From positions 1 through 54,347 of the forward strand of contig NZ_JAENWM010000015.1 in assembly GCF_016650035.1 (NCBI RefSeq): 54,347 nt of DNA. Direction: 5' to 3'. The notes beneath the pieces are model-generated. The model saw nothing but the letters and a program-made list of their open reading frames with translations, made no database searches and was not told where the DNA came from. The position numbers were made by a program, and so were the translations under genes. Source of the stretch: Clostridium sp. (GTDB lineage: Bacteria; Bacillota; Clostridia; Clostridiales; Clostridiaceae). Shown here in pieces: positions 43,855 to 53,297 of this stretch. Each line of letters begins with the position of its first letter. Positions within the stretch are counted from its first letter, which is position 1.

Positions 43855-45696
43855 TTACTCTAAAATAACCTTGTACTCCCTAAGCCAAGTATCAACTTGG
43901 ATTAGATATGCTATAAGTTGAGGTCCAGCCATCAGCTGCCCATACCAAGGCTTACCATAAGCATTCCCACCTGAATCAACTATTTGCTGAACTGTATCTT
44001 TATCAATTATTTGAAGAATTGGTGAAGTTTTATCTTTTAATATACTATTCATCCACTTTTGAACTGCTAAAGTATAATCAGGATTATGGGTTTTTGGATA
44101 AGGACTCTTTTTCCTCCAAAGCACATCATCTGGAAGTAACCCTGTAAGAGCCTCTCTTAAAAGTCCTTTTTCACGATCTTTATAATATTTCATATCCATA
44201 GGTATATTAAAGGCATATTCTACAAGTCTTTGGTCTGCAAAAGGAACTCTTACCTCAAGGCCGCTAGCCATACTCATTCTATCTTTTCTTGTAAGTAAGG
44301 TTATCATAAACCACTTTATATTTAAATAGAACAGTTCCCTCATTCTATGCTCTCTTTGACTTTCACCCTTAAGTTTTGGAACCTGCGCTACGCTTTCATC
44401 ATATTTTGCCTGAACATATTCCTCTATTGGAAGGCTTTGAAGATCTTTAGATAGTATACTTTTTCTATCACTTACTGACTTTGACCAAGGAAAAGTAGTG
44501 GCATTTATATCTTCTTCCCGTCTAAACCAAGGGTATCCTCCAAAGAGTTCATCGGCACACTCACCTGAAAGCGCCACAGTTGAATTTTTTCTTACTTCCT
44601 TACAAAATAAATATAATGAAGAATCCACATCCGCCATTCCTGGCAAATCATTAGAAATAACAGCATCCTTAAGTGCTGATGCAAGCTCAGGTGTATTAAG
44701 AATTATATTATGATGATCTGATCCTATATAATTTACCATCTTATAGACCCAGTCAGAATCTGTATTAGGTTGGAACTCTGTAGGTTTAAAAAACTGTTTA
44801 TTATCAGCATAATCTATAGAATAGGTATTTAAATTACTCATATTATTCCTCTTAAAATAAGAGGAAGCTACTGCTGAAATAATACTCGAATCAAGCCCAC
44901 CTGATAAAAAAGTACACACTGGTACGTCTGCACCTAGTTGCCTTTCAATTGAATCCACCAAAAGATGACGTATGTGCTCAGTAGTCGTAGATAAGTTCTC
45001 GTCATGTCCCTTTGCATTAAGCTTCCAGTACTCCTTTGTTTTAAAGCCATCTTTATCGTAGCTTAAAATAAAAGCAGGTGGCAGTTCACTTATATTTTTA
45101 AAGATACCACTACCAAGTGGTCTTGCAGGTCCAAAACCAAATAGCTCAGTTAGACCTTTTTTATCAACAATTGGCTGTACCTTTGGATGAGCTAAAAGAG
45201 TCTTTATCTCAGAACCAAAGATTAATGAATTATCATTAATTGTGTAAAAAAGAGGCTTAACTCCAAGTGGATCCCTTGCTAAAAATAGTTTTTGTTGATT
45301 TTCACTCCAAACTCCGAAAGCATAAATACCATTTATATGCTTAACACACTCTTCACCCCAGAAAATATAGGCCACTAAAAGCACCTCAGTGTCAGAATAG
45401 GAAGAAAAACTAAATCCATTATCTTTTAAGGTTTTCCGAACTTCCTCTGTATTATATAATTCACCATTGTAAACTATCGTATAGGTATTATCCCCTATTT
45501 TTCTTGTCATAGGCTGTGCTCCACCTTTTGGATCCACAACAACCAGACGTCTATGACCTAAATTCGCATGCTTTGAAAAATAAAAACCGGTATCATCCGG
45601 TCCTCTTTTTTTCAAGGTATCCGTCATTTTATATAAAATTTCACGTTCACTTTCAATATTAGCATACAGATTAACCCACCCTGCAATACCGCACAT
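43855..45696 (-). CDS. asnB: Asparagine synthase (glutamine-hydrolysing)
   Basis: This 613-residue enzyme makes asparagine from aspartate, glutamine and ATP. It has the N-terminal Met-Cys-Gly-Ile with catalytic Cys2, the glutaminase motif RRLVVVDPKGGAQPM, and the ATP-pyrophosphatase loop FLSGGLDSSIISA. Full length and intact, it contrasts with the cysteine-less homologue in the EPS cluster. AGGAGATG lies before the ATG. It is flanked by wall-associated genes, but no direct link is evident; in Bacillus a paralogue (AsnO/YisO) is sporulation-linked. Confidence 0.93.
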   Translation of the reverse strand: MCGIAGWVNLYANIESEREILYKMTDTLKKRGPDDTGFYFSKHANLGHRRLVVVDPKGGAQPMTRKIGDNTYTIVYNGELYNTEEVRKTLKDNGFSFSSYSDTEVLLVAYIFWGEECVKHINGIYAFGVWSENQQKLFLARDPLGVKPLFYTINDNSLIFGSEIKTLLAHPKVQPIVDKKGLTELFGFGPARPLGSGIFKNISELPPAFILSYDKDGFKTKEYWKLNAKGHDENLSTTTEHIRHLLVDSIERQLGADVPVCTFLSGGLDSSIISAVASSYFKRNNMSNLNTYSIDYADNKQFFKPTEFQPNTDSDWVYKMVNYIGSDHHNIILNTPELASALKDAVISNDLPGMADVDSSLYLFCKEVRKNSTVALSGECADELFGGYPWFRREEDINATTFPWSKSVSDRKSILSKDLQSLPIEEYVQAKYDESVAQVPKLKGESQREHRMRELFYLNIKWFMITLLTRKDRMSMASGLEVRVPFADQRLVEYAFNIPMDMKYYKDREKGLLREALTGLLPDDVLWRKKSPYPKTHNPDYTLAVQKWMNSILKDKTSPILQIIDKDTVQQIVDSGGNAYGKPWYGQLMAGPQLIAYLIQVDTWLREYKVILE

Positions 45697-45763
45697 TTTA
45701 TCATCTCCTATAATTAAAAAACATTCATCCTTATAATATGCAATTTAACTGAAATTGCGCACA

Positions 45764-45803
45764 AAAAAATCCTTACAAAAGCTAAGAGCTCTTAAGCAAG
45801 GAT
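45764..45803 (-). terminator. Terminator after the intact LCP gene
   Basis: An ATCCTT...AAGGAT outer stem encloses a TAAGAGCTCTTA inner palindrome, followed by seven U on the minus strand. Confidence 0.8.
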
Positions 45804-45844
45804 CTTTCCCTTTTTAATTATTAAATTGAAAACTTAAACATAGC

Positions 45845-46831
45845 TTACTTGTTTGGCTTTATGTCTTCGTATATATATTTATGAAGTTGGTCTACAGTAG
45901 CATCCATTTTAGCAACTAAATACCATATCTTGTCTATAGTTTGACCTTCCCAATAACCGTCTATTGGGAATCTTTCTTGATCCAAAGTCTTTATACCTGA
46001 AGTAAACACTTTTGTACCAAGTTTAATTATATCTATACTATTCATGCTTGTCTCAGTCAATGGTAAAAGTTCGGAAACAACTGATGGAAATTCCGCAACC
46101 CCTAGCGACTGAATCTCTGTTAACATAGCTGATAATACGGTTCTTTGTCTTTCAGTTCTCGCAAAATCGTCTCCAGCAGTATACCGTATTCGAGTATATG
46201 CAACAGCCTGCATTCCGTTTAAATTCTGTGATCCCGAATTTGTAATTCTAGTTATTGATTTATTCTGAATTCCAGTCGTTTCACTCATATAGCTATTTAT
46301 ATAACCAACCTCATTCTTTTGAACGTCTACAGTTACTCCACCAATAGCATCTATGATTTTTTCAAGATTAAAAAAATCAACCGTAACATAATTTCTAATA
46401 TCCATTTCAAAATTCTCATTAAGAGTTCTTATAGCAAGCTGTGGTCCACCGTAAAAATAAGCATGGGTTATCTTTGTTTTACCATGACCATTTACATTTA
46501 CGTAGGTATCTCTCATAACTGAAGACATTTTTATCTTTTTACTCTTTTCATCTATAGAAAGTATCATTATAGAATCTGAACGAGCTGGTTCATTCTTATT
46601 TCTTCTATCTACACCGAATAATGCAATATTTGTTACCTTGCTTTCTAATGCTTCTTCTTCAACTGATTTAGTCTTAATACCTAAATCCTCATCTGTTTTC
46701 GATATTGTTGTAGTGTCCATTTTGTCAAGTTGCCAAAATGTGTAACCAAGAGTTCCTCCAATTGCAAATACAATAATAGCAAATAAACCTATAATAATTT
46801 TTTTCCAAAGTTTCATTTTTCTTCTTTTCAT
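45845..46831 (-). CDS. LytR-CpsA-Psr family protein
   Basis: This 328-residue protein has an N-terminal membrane helix (about 10-30) and a complete LCP domain: LFGVDRRNK, RSDSIMILSIDEK, SSVMRDTYVNVNGHG, FYGGPQLAIRTL and YTRIRYTAGDDFARTERQR. It should transfer a lipid-linked glycopolymer to peptidoglycan. It is a close paralogue of the LCP protein ending the EPS operon and of the truncated copy at 41830. GGGAAGG precedes the ATG; a small AGTAGCA/TGCTACT hairpin sits just upstream in the leader. Confidence 0.92.
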   Translation of the reverse strand: MKRRKMKLWKKIIIGLFAIIVFAIGGTLGYTFWQLDKMDTTTISKTDEDLGIKTKSVEEEALESKVTNIALFGVDRRNKNEPARSDSIMILSIDEKSKKIKMSSVMRDTYVNVNGHGKTKITHAYFYGGPQLAIRTLNENFEMDIRNYVTVDFFNLEKIIDAIGGVTVDVQKNEVGYINSYMSETTGIQNKSITRITNSGSQNLNGMQAVAYTRIRYTAGDDFARTERQRTVLSAMLTEIQSLGVAEFPSVVSELLPLTETSMNSIDIIKLGTKVFTSGIKTLDQERFPIDGYWEGQTIDKIWYLVAKMDATVDQLHKYIYEDIKPNK

Positions 46832-47022
46832 GTTTTTTTACCTTCCCATCCCAAGTAGCATCATTTGCTACTAAATTATAATCTATGTATTTTCGTTCTT
46901 TTTTTTAGTGTATAAGCTTTTATTCGTGCTAGTTCCCCCAATTGCACTGATATCATTATATCATATTGAATATTATTTATCATAAATACATTATAAATAT
47001 ATCTACATTTTTTAGGCAATAA

Positions 47023-47054
47023 GAAATCAGATATCTTATTAAATATCTGATTTC
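47023..47054 (-). terminator. Terminator after the CHAP/NlpC-like gene
   Basis: GAAATCAGATAT and ATATCTGATTTC form a perfect 12-bp stem around an 8-base loop, with TTATTG rather than a pure U run after it. Confidence 0.75.
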
Positions 47055-47080
47055 ACTTTAAATTGTAGTTTATTTATCTA

Positions 47081-48250
47081 TTAGTTATGCATAAAGAAAG
47101 CAAATGCATCTGTTTCTCTAGTCGCTCCCATGTTTCTTACATGAACCGCATTTCCTTGATTGTCTGCAACATATGCTAGAGTATAATTCCCACTATTAAC
47201 CCATCCCATAAATACAAAGGTATGTGTTGGATATCCTGCTCCAGTATTAGTTGTAAAACAAATACTTCCCGGTGTAAGATGTTTGATATTAAAAGAGGAT
47301 ACCCACCCATTTCCTCTAAGATAACTTAAATACTGCCCCGTGTTACACTTTCTAAGTGGAACATTTACACCTATCCTTCTCATTGCTTCACTTGAAAAGT
47401 AGACACAATTATTTTTTTCTGGATATGGGTCACCTGGAAGATATAATTTGTGCAATCTAACCGCCTCGTTTAATACACTAGTTACATTAGCTGCTGATCT
47501 TAAGTATGCTGAAAGTTTTGCTCCATTTGCTGTTTGTTTAATCCCTAATTTTCCAAGTCTGTCTACCTCTTCCTTAGCTAATCTATCTATCTCTTCCTTA
47601 GCTAGTCTAGCCGCTTCCTCTTCATCTATATCCCCTACCTGTGTTCCTTCATTTGCTACCTTATCTGCTTCTATTTTAGCAAGCCTTTCTGTCTCAATTT
47701 TAAGTAATTTGTCTTCTTTCTCTTTTTCCGCTTTATCAGATGCCGCTTTTGCTATTTTATATTCCGCATCTATTTTAGCCTTATTCGCCCTATTAGCGGC
47801 TATTCTATCAATTTCCTCTTGTTTAGCTTTATCTGCAGCAATCTTTGCCAGTTTGCTAGCTTCTGCCTGTTTCACTTTATCTGCGGCAATCTTTGCCAGT
47901 TTATCAGCTTTTGCTTTTTTTGCTAGTTCTTCTTTCTCTTTAGCTTCTTTAGCTTCTTTTTCTTTAGCTTTTTTAGCCTCTAGTTCATTATCTATCTTTT
48001 CAGCTCTTAATAATTCCTTAGGTACTACCTCTTGTTTATAAGCAGTAGTATTTATACTGTTCTGTTTAGAAACTGCCGCTAAGGCTACTTCTTTATTTGC
48101 AAGTATAACTTCATTTTTAGCTTGTTCTTCTGCTTTACTTGTAATTATCCAAGCGCTTGTACTTAAAAGCGTCACTGCTATTAATACTGTTGTTATTACT
48201 ATTCTCTTTGTAGTTTTGGCTTTAGCTCCTTTTTCTGTTCTTCTTTTCAC
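47081..48250 (-). CDS. Membrane-anchored coiled-coil protein with CHAP/NlpC-P60-like domain
   Basis: This 389-residue protein has an N-terminal membrane helix (about 17-38), a long Ala/Lys/Glu coiled coil (about 80-250) with repeated KLAKIAADK units, and a C-terminal papain-like domain (about 255-389). Its probable catalytic residues are the Cys in KNNCVYFSSEAMRR, the His in YPTHTFVFMGW and the polar residue in DNQGN. Such domains cleave peptidoglycan peptides or amides. A GTG start has AGGGGGAG 7 bases before it. The coiled coil would hold the enzyme away from the membrane, reaching into the wall. Confidence 0.78.
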   Translation of the reverse strand: MKRRTEKGAKAKTTKRIVITTVLIAVTLLSTSAWIITSKAEEQAKNEVILANKEVALAAVSKQNSINTTAYKQEVVPKELLRAEKIDNELEAKKAKEKEAKEAKEKEELAKKAKADKLAKIAADKVKQAEASKLAKIAADKAKQEEIDRIAANRANKAKIDAEYKIAKAASDKAEKEKEDKLLKIETERLAKIEADKVANEGTQVGDIDEEEAARLAKEEIDRLAKEEVDRLGKLGIKQTANGAKLSAYLRSAANVTSVLNEAVRLHKLYLPGDPYPEKNNCVYFSSEAMRRIGVNVPLRKCNTGQYLSYLRGNGWVSSFNIKHLTPGSICFTTNTGAGYPTHTFVFMGWVNSGNYTLAYVADNQGNAVHVRNMGATRETDAFAFFMHN

Positions 48251-48291
48251 TTGTTAACTCCCCCTAATGTTATTATTGTAGTAAAAATTTA

Positions 48292-48786
48292 TTATTTCAA
48301 ATATTCACTTCTTAGTTCTTTAGCTCTACCCATATTTCCATGGAGTAATTTCCACGCATAGTTATGAGCTTGTACACCTTGGCTATAATCGTTGTCCTTC
48401 CACTCTTGCAATATGTTTAAGAATACTTCTGTTTCTTCATTATATATTAAATCTGTATCTTTCACAATAACCATAGCTTCATTAATGCTTTCTTCATTTA
48501 TAGGTTTCTCTCCAATTATCAAACCATCTTCTGCAACTATTAGAGTATTTGCCATTTGGTGTACCATAGCGTAAATATCCTCAGAATTACTTATTTTAGA
48601 TTTATCTATTTTGGTATTATCTAAATCATCCTTATTTTTTTCTACAATTTGTTCTACAGATTCATTACCATCTGGTACTTTGGTTTCTATCTTATAAGTT
48701 ATAAATTTGCTAAGTAGGAATATGGACCCACCAGTGAACATAATAATAACTAATCCAATAGCTCCCCTTTTAATAAATTTCTTCAT
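48292..48786 (-). CDS. DUF6241-like membrane-anchored protein
   Basis: This 164-residue protein has a membrane helix (about 7-27) and an extracellular domain with MVHQMANTLIVAEDGLI and VQAHNYAWKLLHGNMGRA. It is a paralogue of the protein at 41180-41719. A start at 48786 (MKKF) or three codons earlier is possible; an AAGG lies upstream of both. It is 41 bases before the CHAP/NlpC-like gene and probably in its operon, which suggests a wall-related role. Confidence 0.66.
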   Translation of the reverse strand: MKKFIKRGAIGLVIIMFTGGSIFLLSKFITYKIETKVPDGNESVEQIVEKNKDDLDNTKIDKSKISNSEDIYAMVHQMANTLIVAEDGLIIGEKPINEESINEAMVIVKDTDLIYNEETEVFLNILQEWKDNDYSQGVQAHNYAWKLLHGNMGRAKELRSEYLK

Positions 48787-48883
48787 TGATATCATCGACC
48801 TTATTTTCGTCTTCTTTAACTTTTTTTACAACTATCAATACTATAATAAGAATTATAGATAAACTTACTATGTTATTTTTCAT
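48770..48883 (-). CDS. 37-residue single-pass membrane peptide
   Basis: A short ORF starting MKNNIVSLSIILIIVLIVVKK has an AGAAGG ribosome site 9 bases upstream. One hydrophobic helix is followed by a charged tail (VKEDENKVDDINEEIY). Its stop lies inside the start of the DUF6241-like gene (overlap about 16 bases), which suggests translational coupling. No family recognised. It is too short to trust on coding statistics alone. Confidence 0.5.
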   Translation of the reverse strand: MKNNIVSLSIILIIVLIVVKKVKEDENKVDDINEEIY

Positions 48884-49101
48884 ACCAATCAACCTTCTAC
48901 CTAAATACAAATACATACAATTAAACTATAACATTTTATGCTCTATTTTACTATGATTTCCTCTAAAAAAACTCATAATATTCATCGTGCAGTGATTAAA
49001 CTTTCTGGTACCATAAATTCTGTCATCATTATTATTTTTAAGATATTTGACTTATCATTATAAAAATTGGGATAAACGAGAAATAGCATGATTTAGTCCC
49101 C

Positions 49102-50640
49102 TTATTGAATAGCTTTTGATAAAAGAACCAAATCATAAATATCAACTATGCTATCATTATTGATGTCTAATATTCTTTTATACTTTGATTCCCCTATACG
49201 TGAATTATAGGCTACCCCTATTAATGCTAAATCCATAATGTCAGTAGTTCCGTTATCGTCCACATCTGTAATATTAACTACTATTGAAGGTTTTGCTACA
49301 GCCATGGCTCCATAAGCATCTACAATAGCTCCTGTAGCAATTTTATCCTCTAACTGAGGTAACTTATGAGTACTTTTCAAAATACAATTTTTCACTTCAA
49401 TTGACGATAAATCCATATTAACACTTAAAACAAGTGCTGCTACTCCAGTAACATAAGGAGTGGCCATAGACGTACCATTTTTATAACCATATCCACCCGG
49501 TACCGTGCTAAGAATACTACTTCCCGGTGCTGCAATATCCACAGAAACTTGACCATAGTTTGAAAACGTAGATAAGTATCCGTATTTATCCATTGAAGCT
49601 ACTGAAATTATGTTAGGTAAATCAAAACTTGCAGGGTAACTTTTAACATAACTATCATTATCTAATCCATTTCCATTAATATCACCATTCCCAGCAGCAC
49701 ACATAAATAAAGCATCTGTATTTTTCATTACATCATATTGAGCTTGAGAAAAAGCATCGCCACCGAAAGAACAATTAAACAATTTCACACCTTTACTGGC
49801 TCCGTATTGAATAGCATTGATTATATCACTAGTATACATATTACCCTGTAAATCAGCCGCTTTCATAGGCATTATTTTAATAGTTGGTGCAACCCCTACT
49901 ATCCCAATACCATTAGATGATGCAGCAATTATTCCACTAACATGAGTACCATGACCATGATCATCGTACAAATCATTATCCATATCTGCAAAATCCCATC
50001 CATTATAGTCATCCACATACCCATTGTTATCATCATCTATTCCATTATTAGGGGTTTCACTCCCATTAATCCAAATATTTTCTTTTAAATCTTCATGATT
50101 ATAATCTATTCCAGTATCAATTACGCCAACCACTACATCGGGACTTCCTGTATTAATACCCCAAGCAGTCTTTACATTAATATCTATTCCGCTAGATATA
50201 ATATTATTTAGTCCCCACATATCGCTAAACCCCGGTTCATTCTCAGGCAAATCAAATAACTTGCTAACATAATTCGGCTCAGCATATTCGATGTTTAAAT
50301 CATTATTTAAATTTAATAACATTTCTTCCATTGAATATTTATTGTTATCAAATTTAACTATATCTACTTGCTTATTTAAATTATTCTGAGATTTAACGCT
50401 ATATTTTTTCTCTATAGTCTCAATAGATGAGATTTTAGCTTTTACTAGAATTTCGCCTTCTTTGAATTTTATCTTCCCATTATTATTTTTAAAATTACTC
50501 ATTATTTTTAATTTTGCACTTGATTTATCAATTTGAGGAGTAGTTTTTAAATAATTATTCGGAGTAGCTTGTACATGATATCCATATATATTAAATATAA
50601 ATAAAATGATAAATAGTCTACTTATAGTCTTTTTTTTCAT
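49102..50640 (-). CDS. Secreted subtilase (S8) with C-terminal dockerin
   Basis: This 512-residue protein has a signal peptide (about 1-24), an inhibitor-type propeptide (about 55-125, ending EYAEPNYVSKL) and a subtilase domain with Asp175 (VIDTGIDYNH), His230 (HGHGTHVSG), Asn318 (CAAGNGD) and Ser391 (NGTSMATPYV); numbers approximate. The last 65 residues form a type I dockerin with two calcium loops (DVDDNGTTDIMDLA and DINNDSIVDIYDLV). The dockerin should bind the cohesin protein encoded just upstream. GGAGG precedes the ATG at 50640; the longer frame would overlap that gene's stop. Confidence 0.9.
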   Translation of the reverse strand: MKKKTISRLFIILFIFNIYGYHVQATPNNYLKTTPQIDKSSAKLKIMSNFKNNNGKIKFKEGEILVKAKISSIETIEKKYSVKSQNNLNKQVDIVKFDNNKYSMEEMLLNLNNDLNIEYAEPNYVSKLFDLPENEPGFSDMWGLNNIISSGIDINVKTAWGINTGSPDVVVGVIDTGIDYNHEDLKENIWINGSETPNNGIDDDNNGYVDDYNGWDFADMDNDLYDDHGHGTHVSGIIAASSNGIGIVGVAPTIKIMPMKAADLQGNMYTSDIINAIQYGASKGVKLFNCSFGGDAFSQAQYDVMKNTDALFMCAAGNGDINGNGLDNDSYVKSYPASFDLPNIISVASMDKYGYLSTFSNYGQVSVDIAAPGSSILSTVPGGYGYKNGTSMATPYVTGVAALVLSVNMDLSSIEVKNCILKSTHKLPQLEDKIATGAIVDAYGAMAVAKPSIVVNITDVDDNGTTDIMDLALIGVAYNSRIGESKYKRILDINNDSIVDIYDLVLLSKAIQ

Positions 50641-50663
50641 AAATACCTCCAAATTAATAATCA

Positions 50664-51614
50664 CTAACTTTTCCTCTTGTTTTTGTTTCTAAGAAAATAT
50701 ATTCCGCCTAAAACTGCAAAAACTATTATAATTACAACAGAAGTTAACGCTCCCTTTTGCCACCTCTGACTTTTCCCAGTCTTATTTAAATTTTCATTCT
50801 TTACAGAAAAAACGATTTCACTTTTATTAGCCATCACTATATCCTTGTCATCAGCCATATTACTGTTTGAAAGACCTGTTGAAGCCTCTTGTTCTTGTTC
50901 TATTTCATTTTCATTATTATTTAAAGAATCAGTACTAGCTTTTGTGTTACTATTTGGATTTACAACAGTACTTTCCTGTTCTTTTTCACTTTCTTTAATA
51001 ACAATAGAATCAGTACTAGTTTTTGCAGTACTATTGGTATATGGTTGCACCTTCGTTCTTTCCTCCTCAACTTCTTCAACTCTGCTATTACTACTAACAT
51101 TAAATTCGTATCCAATAAATCCATATGTAAGTTCTTTAATGTTTTTGTCGCAAAGCTGTATCTTAAGATTATCAATATCATTCGGACTAGCTAAAAAAGG
51201 TTTACTCTTTATATGGAAGCTATCTTTTTTTAAAACTTCAACATTTATCTTTAGTAAAGTTCCTGAACCCGAAAACCCATTAATTTCTCCTAAACATGAG
51301 AACCCTCCAAAGCTTGCTATTCCATTTATATTATCTATTTTATTTTCCACATCAAAGGTATTTGTCCCATCTTTAGTGATTAAATCGCCTTTTTCAAAAC
51401 TAATAATATTCAAAACCTTAGGATCATACTTTAAGCTAGCTGCTGCAGCATAAAGACTATCTATGTTCTCTATATTAATTAGTATCTGTATAGTTTGTCC
51501 TATTTCCATTTTTCCTTTTACATTCACAGTTAGAGATGCTGTTCCTTCAGCTTTAGCAGTTCCTCCATATATAAATAATATACAGCATAAAAAACATGCA
51601 ATTATTTTTTTCAT
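50664..51614 (-). CDS. Membrane-anchored single-cohesin protein
   Basis: This 316-residue protein has a signal peptide (about 1-22), one cohesin domain (about 25-165: IGQTIQILINIENIDSLYAA, SLKYDPKVLNIISFEKGD, GSGTLLKINVEVL), a Ser/Thr/Glu-rich linker (about 175-270) and a C-terminal membrane helix (about 288-308) ending in RNKNKRKS. This places a single cohesin on the outer surface. It lies between two dockerin-bearing enzymes in the same operon, 48 bases after the transglycosylase and 23 before the protease. It lacks multiple cohesins, a cellulose-binding module and SLH repeats, so it is an anchor rather than a scaffoldin. Confidence 0.88.
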   Translation of the reverse strand: MKKIIACFLCCILFIYGGTAKAEGTASLTVNVKGKMEIGQTIQILINIENIDSLYAAAASLKYDPKVLNIISFEKGDLITKDGTNTFDVENKIDNINGIASFGGFSCLGEINGFSGSGTLLKINVEVLKKDSFHIKSKPFLASPNDIDNLKIQLCDKNIKELTYGFIGYEFNVSSNSRVEEVEEERTKVQPYTNSTAKTSTDSIVIKESEKEQESTVVNPNSNTKASTDSLNNNENEIEQEQEASTGLSNSNMADDKDIVMANKSEIVFSVKNENLNKTGKSQRWQKGALTSVVIIIVFAVLGGIYFLRNKNKRKS

Positions 51615-51662
51615 ATTATCTAATACCTATCCTCTCCACCGCTTTCACAATAAAATAATTTC

Positions 51663-53297
51663 TTAATTTTTTATATCGCTTCTATATAAGGAAAAATTAT
51701 AATTTAAAGCCGTAAGTGCGATATCCTTTATATCAATAATTCCGTCCACATTTACATCGCTGTTTCCAATGGATATCCTATTAGTGTCATTAACAACTGT
51801 TCCTTGCCCATTGATATTCTTAGATTGCTTTACGAAATCATATATATCTACTTGTCCATCTCCATTGGTATCCCCAACAGGTTTTAACCAATTTCCTCTC
51901 ACATAACCACTTTTAGTGCTACCTTCAACATAATAGTTTACGTAACCATCCTTTATTATAGGTTCACCTTTTATTGTTACAATGTCATTTTCAATATAAT
52001 ATATAGAAGTTGCCACCATATTAGCATCCCTTATAGTTAGATTTGTGGTAGTCATATATTTATAGTTTTTTTCTTTGACTTTAAGATTTCCAGCATGTTT
52101 ACCACTTATTTCTGCTATATCCGTCCTTGGTAAATTCACCGCTAAATTTATTGGTAATTGTACTACAGGAAACAAGTTAGGGTTATACACATATAAATCT
52201 AGCATAGGATTTTTGAAGACATTATTAGCATGTCCTATAACAAGCTTTTGATAAGTTGCATTAGGGTAACCTTTAGGGTCAACTGTATTAGCTCTAGGAT
52301 TATTTCTTACGCTATAACCATTATAAGCCCATATAGCATAATACCAATGTTCTAAATAATTTGGCGATGCATTCCCAACTCTTGGTATCTTATAAGTTGC
52401 TCCATCATAAGTCTGTAATGCCCATTTTTTAAGAAGAATGTCTGCACCTTCCCTTATATTAAACTCTATATCATATTTAAGTCTATTAATATAAGTTGTA
52501 TCAGTGGAGCCATAATCCGAAACTTGCATTATTCCTATTCCTACATGGTCAGACCCTATTAATGGTTGTCCATCTTTAAACTGCCTCCAAGTTGACTCCT
52601 GGTAAGCAATCGCCTTAAATATTACTGTGGGTATTCCCTTTTCATTGGCAATACTTTCCAACATTTTCTCTGTTTCAGCATAAGAAGGATTGTTATAATA
52701 TTCAGAGATGGAAGCATCTTTGCTAGGAGTATATTTAAGTTTTTCTGTTTTTATAAGAACAAGTTTATTATCTTCTAAAGTAAAATAATTTTTAACAGTA
52801 TCTGATGGGACTGCATTAGAATCATTTTCTACATATATAGGAATTTCCTCTAAAATTTCTTCATTATCTTTTACAGTTATAATACCTTTATAGATGTTTT
52901 CCTTATGAACAACTTCCACCATTTCACCATCATCCATTTTGTATATGTAATATGATAGTGTACCAGAAGTGTCTTTTGTCTTATTTTGAATTAATACTTT
53001 TGTATCGTCAATTTTTTTATCTTTAATAAAACTCATATTACTGTAAACACTTTTATCTTCATCCTTTTGAAAAATAAGCTTTCCATCGGAATTATAAATT
53101 TTAAGCTCACCGCCATTAAACTTTACTATCTCTTCCTTGCCATCATTGTTTAAATCTATTTTTGTATCTCCATTATCTGCAAAAACTAGTTTTTGTGAAT
53201 TAGGAAGATTATAACTTATTAAAATTATGCATACAATTATGGACCCCACCCTAAATGCATTTTTAATAATACCATTAGTTTTTTTTACTTTATACAT
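51663..53297 (-). CDS. Lytic transglycosylase with SH3-like and dockerin domains
   Basis: This 544-residue secreted protein has a signal sequence (about 14-41), an FG-GAP-like strand (IDLNNDGKEEIVKF) and N-terminal beta region, then an SLT-type lysozyme fold (about 205-355) with catalytic Glu234 (AIAYQESTW) and GIGIMQV. It ends with an SH3b-like domain (about 405-463) and a type I dockerin with two calcium loops (DTNGDGQVDIYDF and DVNVDGIIDIKDI). It should cleave glycan strands of peptidoglycan while tethered through its dockerin to the cohesin protein encoded next. GAGGAG precedes the ATG. It is the first gene of the operon. Confidence 0.87.
   Translation of the reverse strand: MYKVKKTNGIIKNAFRVGSIIVCIILISYNLPNSQKLVFADNGDTKIDLNNDGKEEIVKFNGGELKIYNSDGKLIFQKDEDKSVYSNMSFIKDKKIDDTKVLIQNKTKDTSGTLSYYIYKMDDGEMVEVVHKENIYKGIITVKDNEEILEEIPIYVENDSNAVPSDTVKNYFTLEDNKLVLIKTEKLKYTPSKDASISEYYNNPSYAETEKMLESIANEKGIPTVIFKAIAYQESTWRQFKDGQPLIGSDHVGIGIMQVSDYGSTDTTYINRLKYDIEFNIREGADILLKKWALQTYDGATYKIPRVGNASPNYLEHWYYAIWAYNGYSVRNNPRANTVDPKGYPNATYQKLVIGHANNVFKNPMLDLYVYNPNLFPVVQLPINLAVNLPRTDIAEISGKHAGNLKVKEKNYKYMTTTNLTIRDANMVATSIYYIENDIVTIKGEPIIKDGYVNYYVEGSTKSGYVRGNWLKPVGDTNGDGQVDIYDFVKQSKNINGQGTVVNDTNRISIGNSDVNVDGIIDIKDIALTALNYNFSLYRSDIKN

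Noticed and set aside
47448-48041. 197-codon plus-strand ORF rich in Ser, Leu and Ala
   Set aside because: It is the antisense of the Ala/Lys coiled-coil region; low complexity explains the open frame.
50845-51453. 202-codon plus-strand ORF opposite the cohesin gene
   Set aside because: The minus-strand frame has a signal peptide, cohesin domain and membrane anchor; the antisense frame has no coherent content.
51663-53297. Possible third dockerin loop at the N-terminus of the transglycosylase (DLNNDGKEE)
   Set aside because: The spacing and following residues fit an FG-GAP/VCBS-type strand; the xxDIxDL helix of dockerins is missing.
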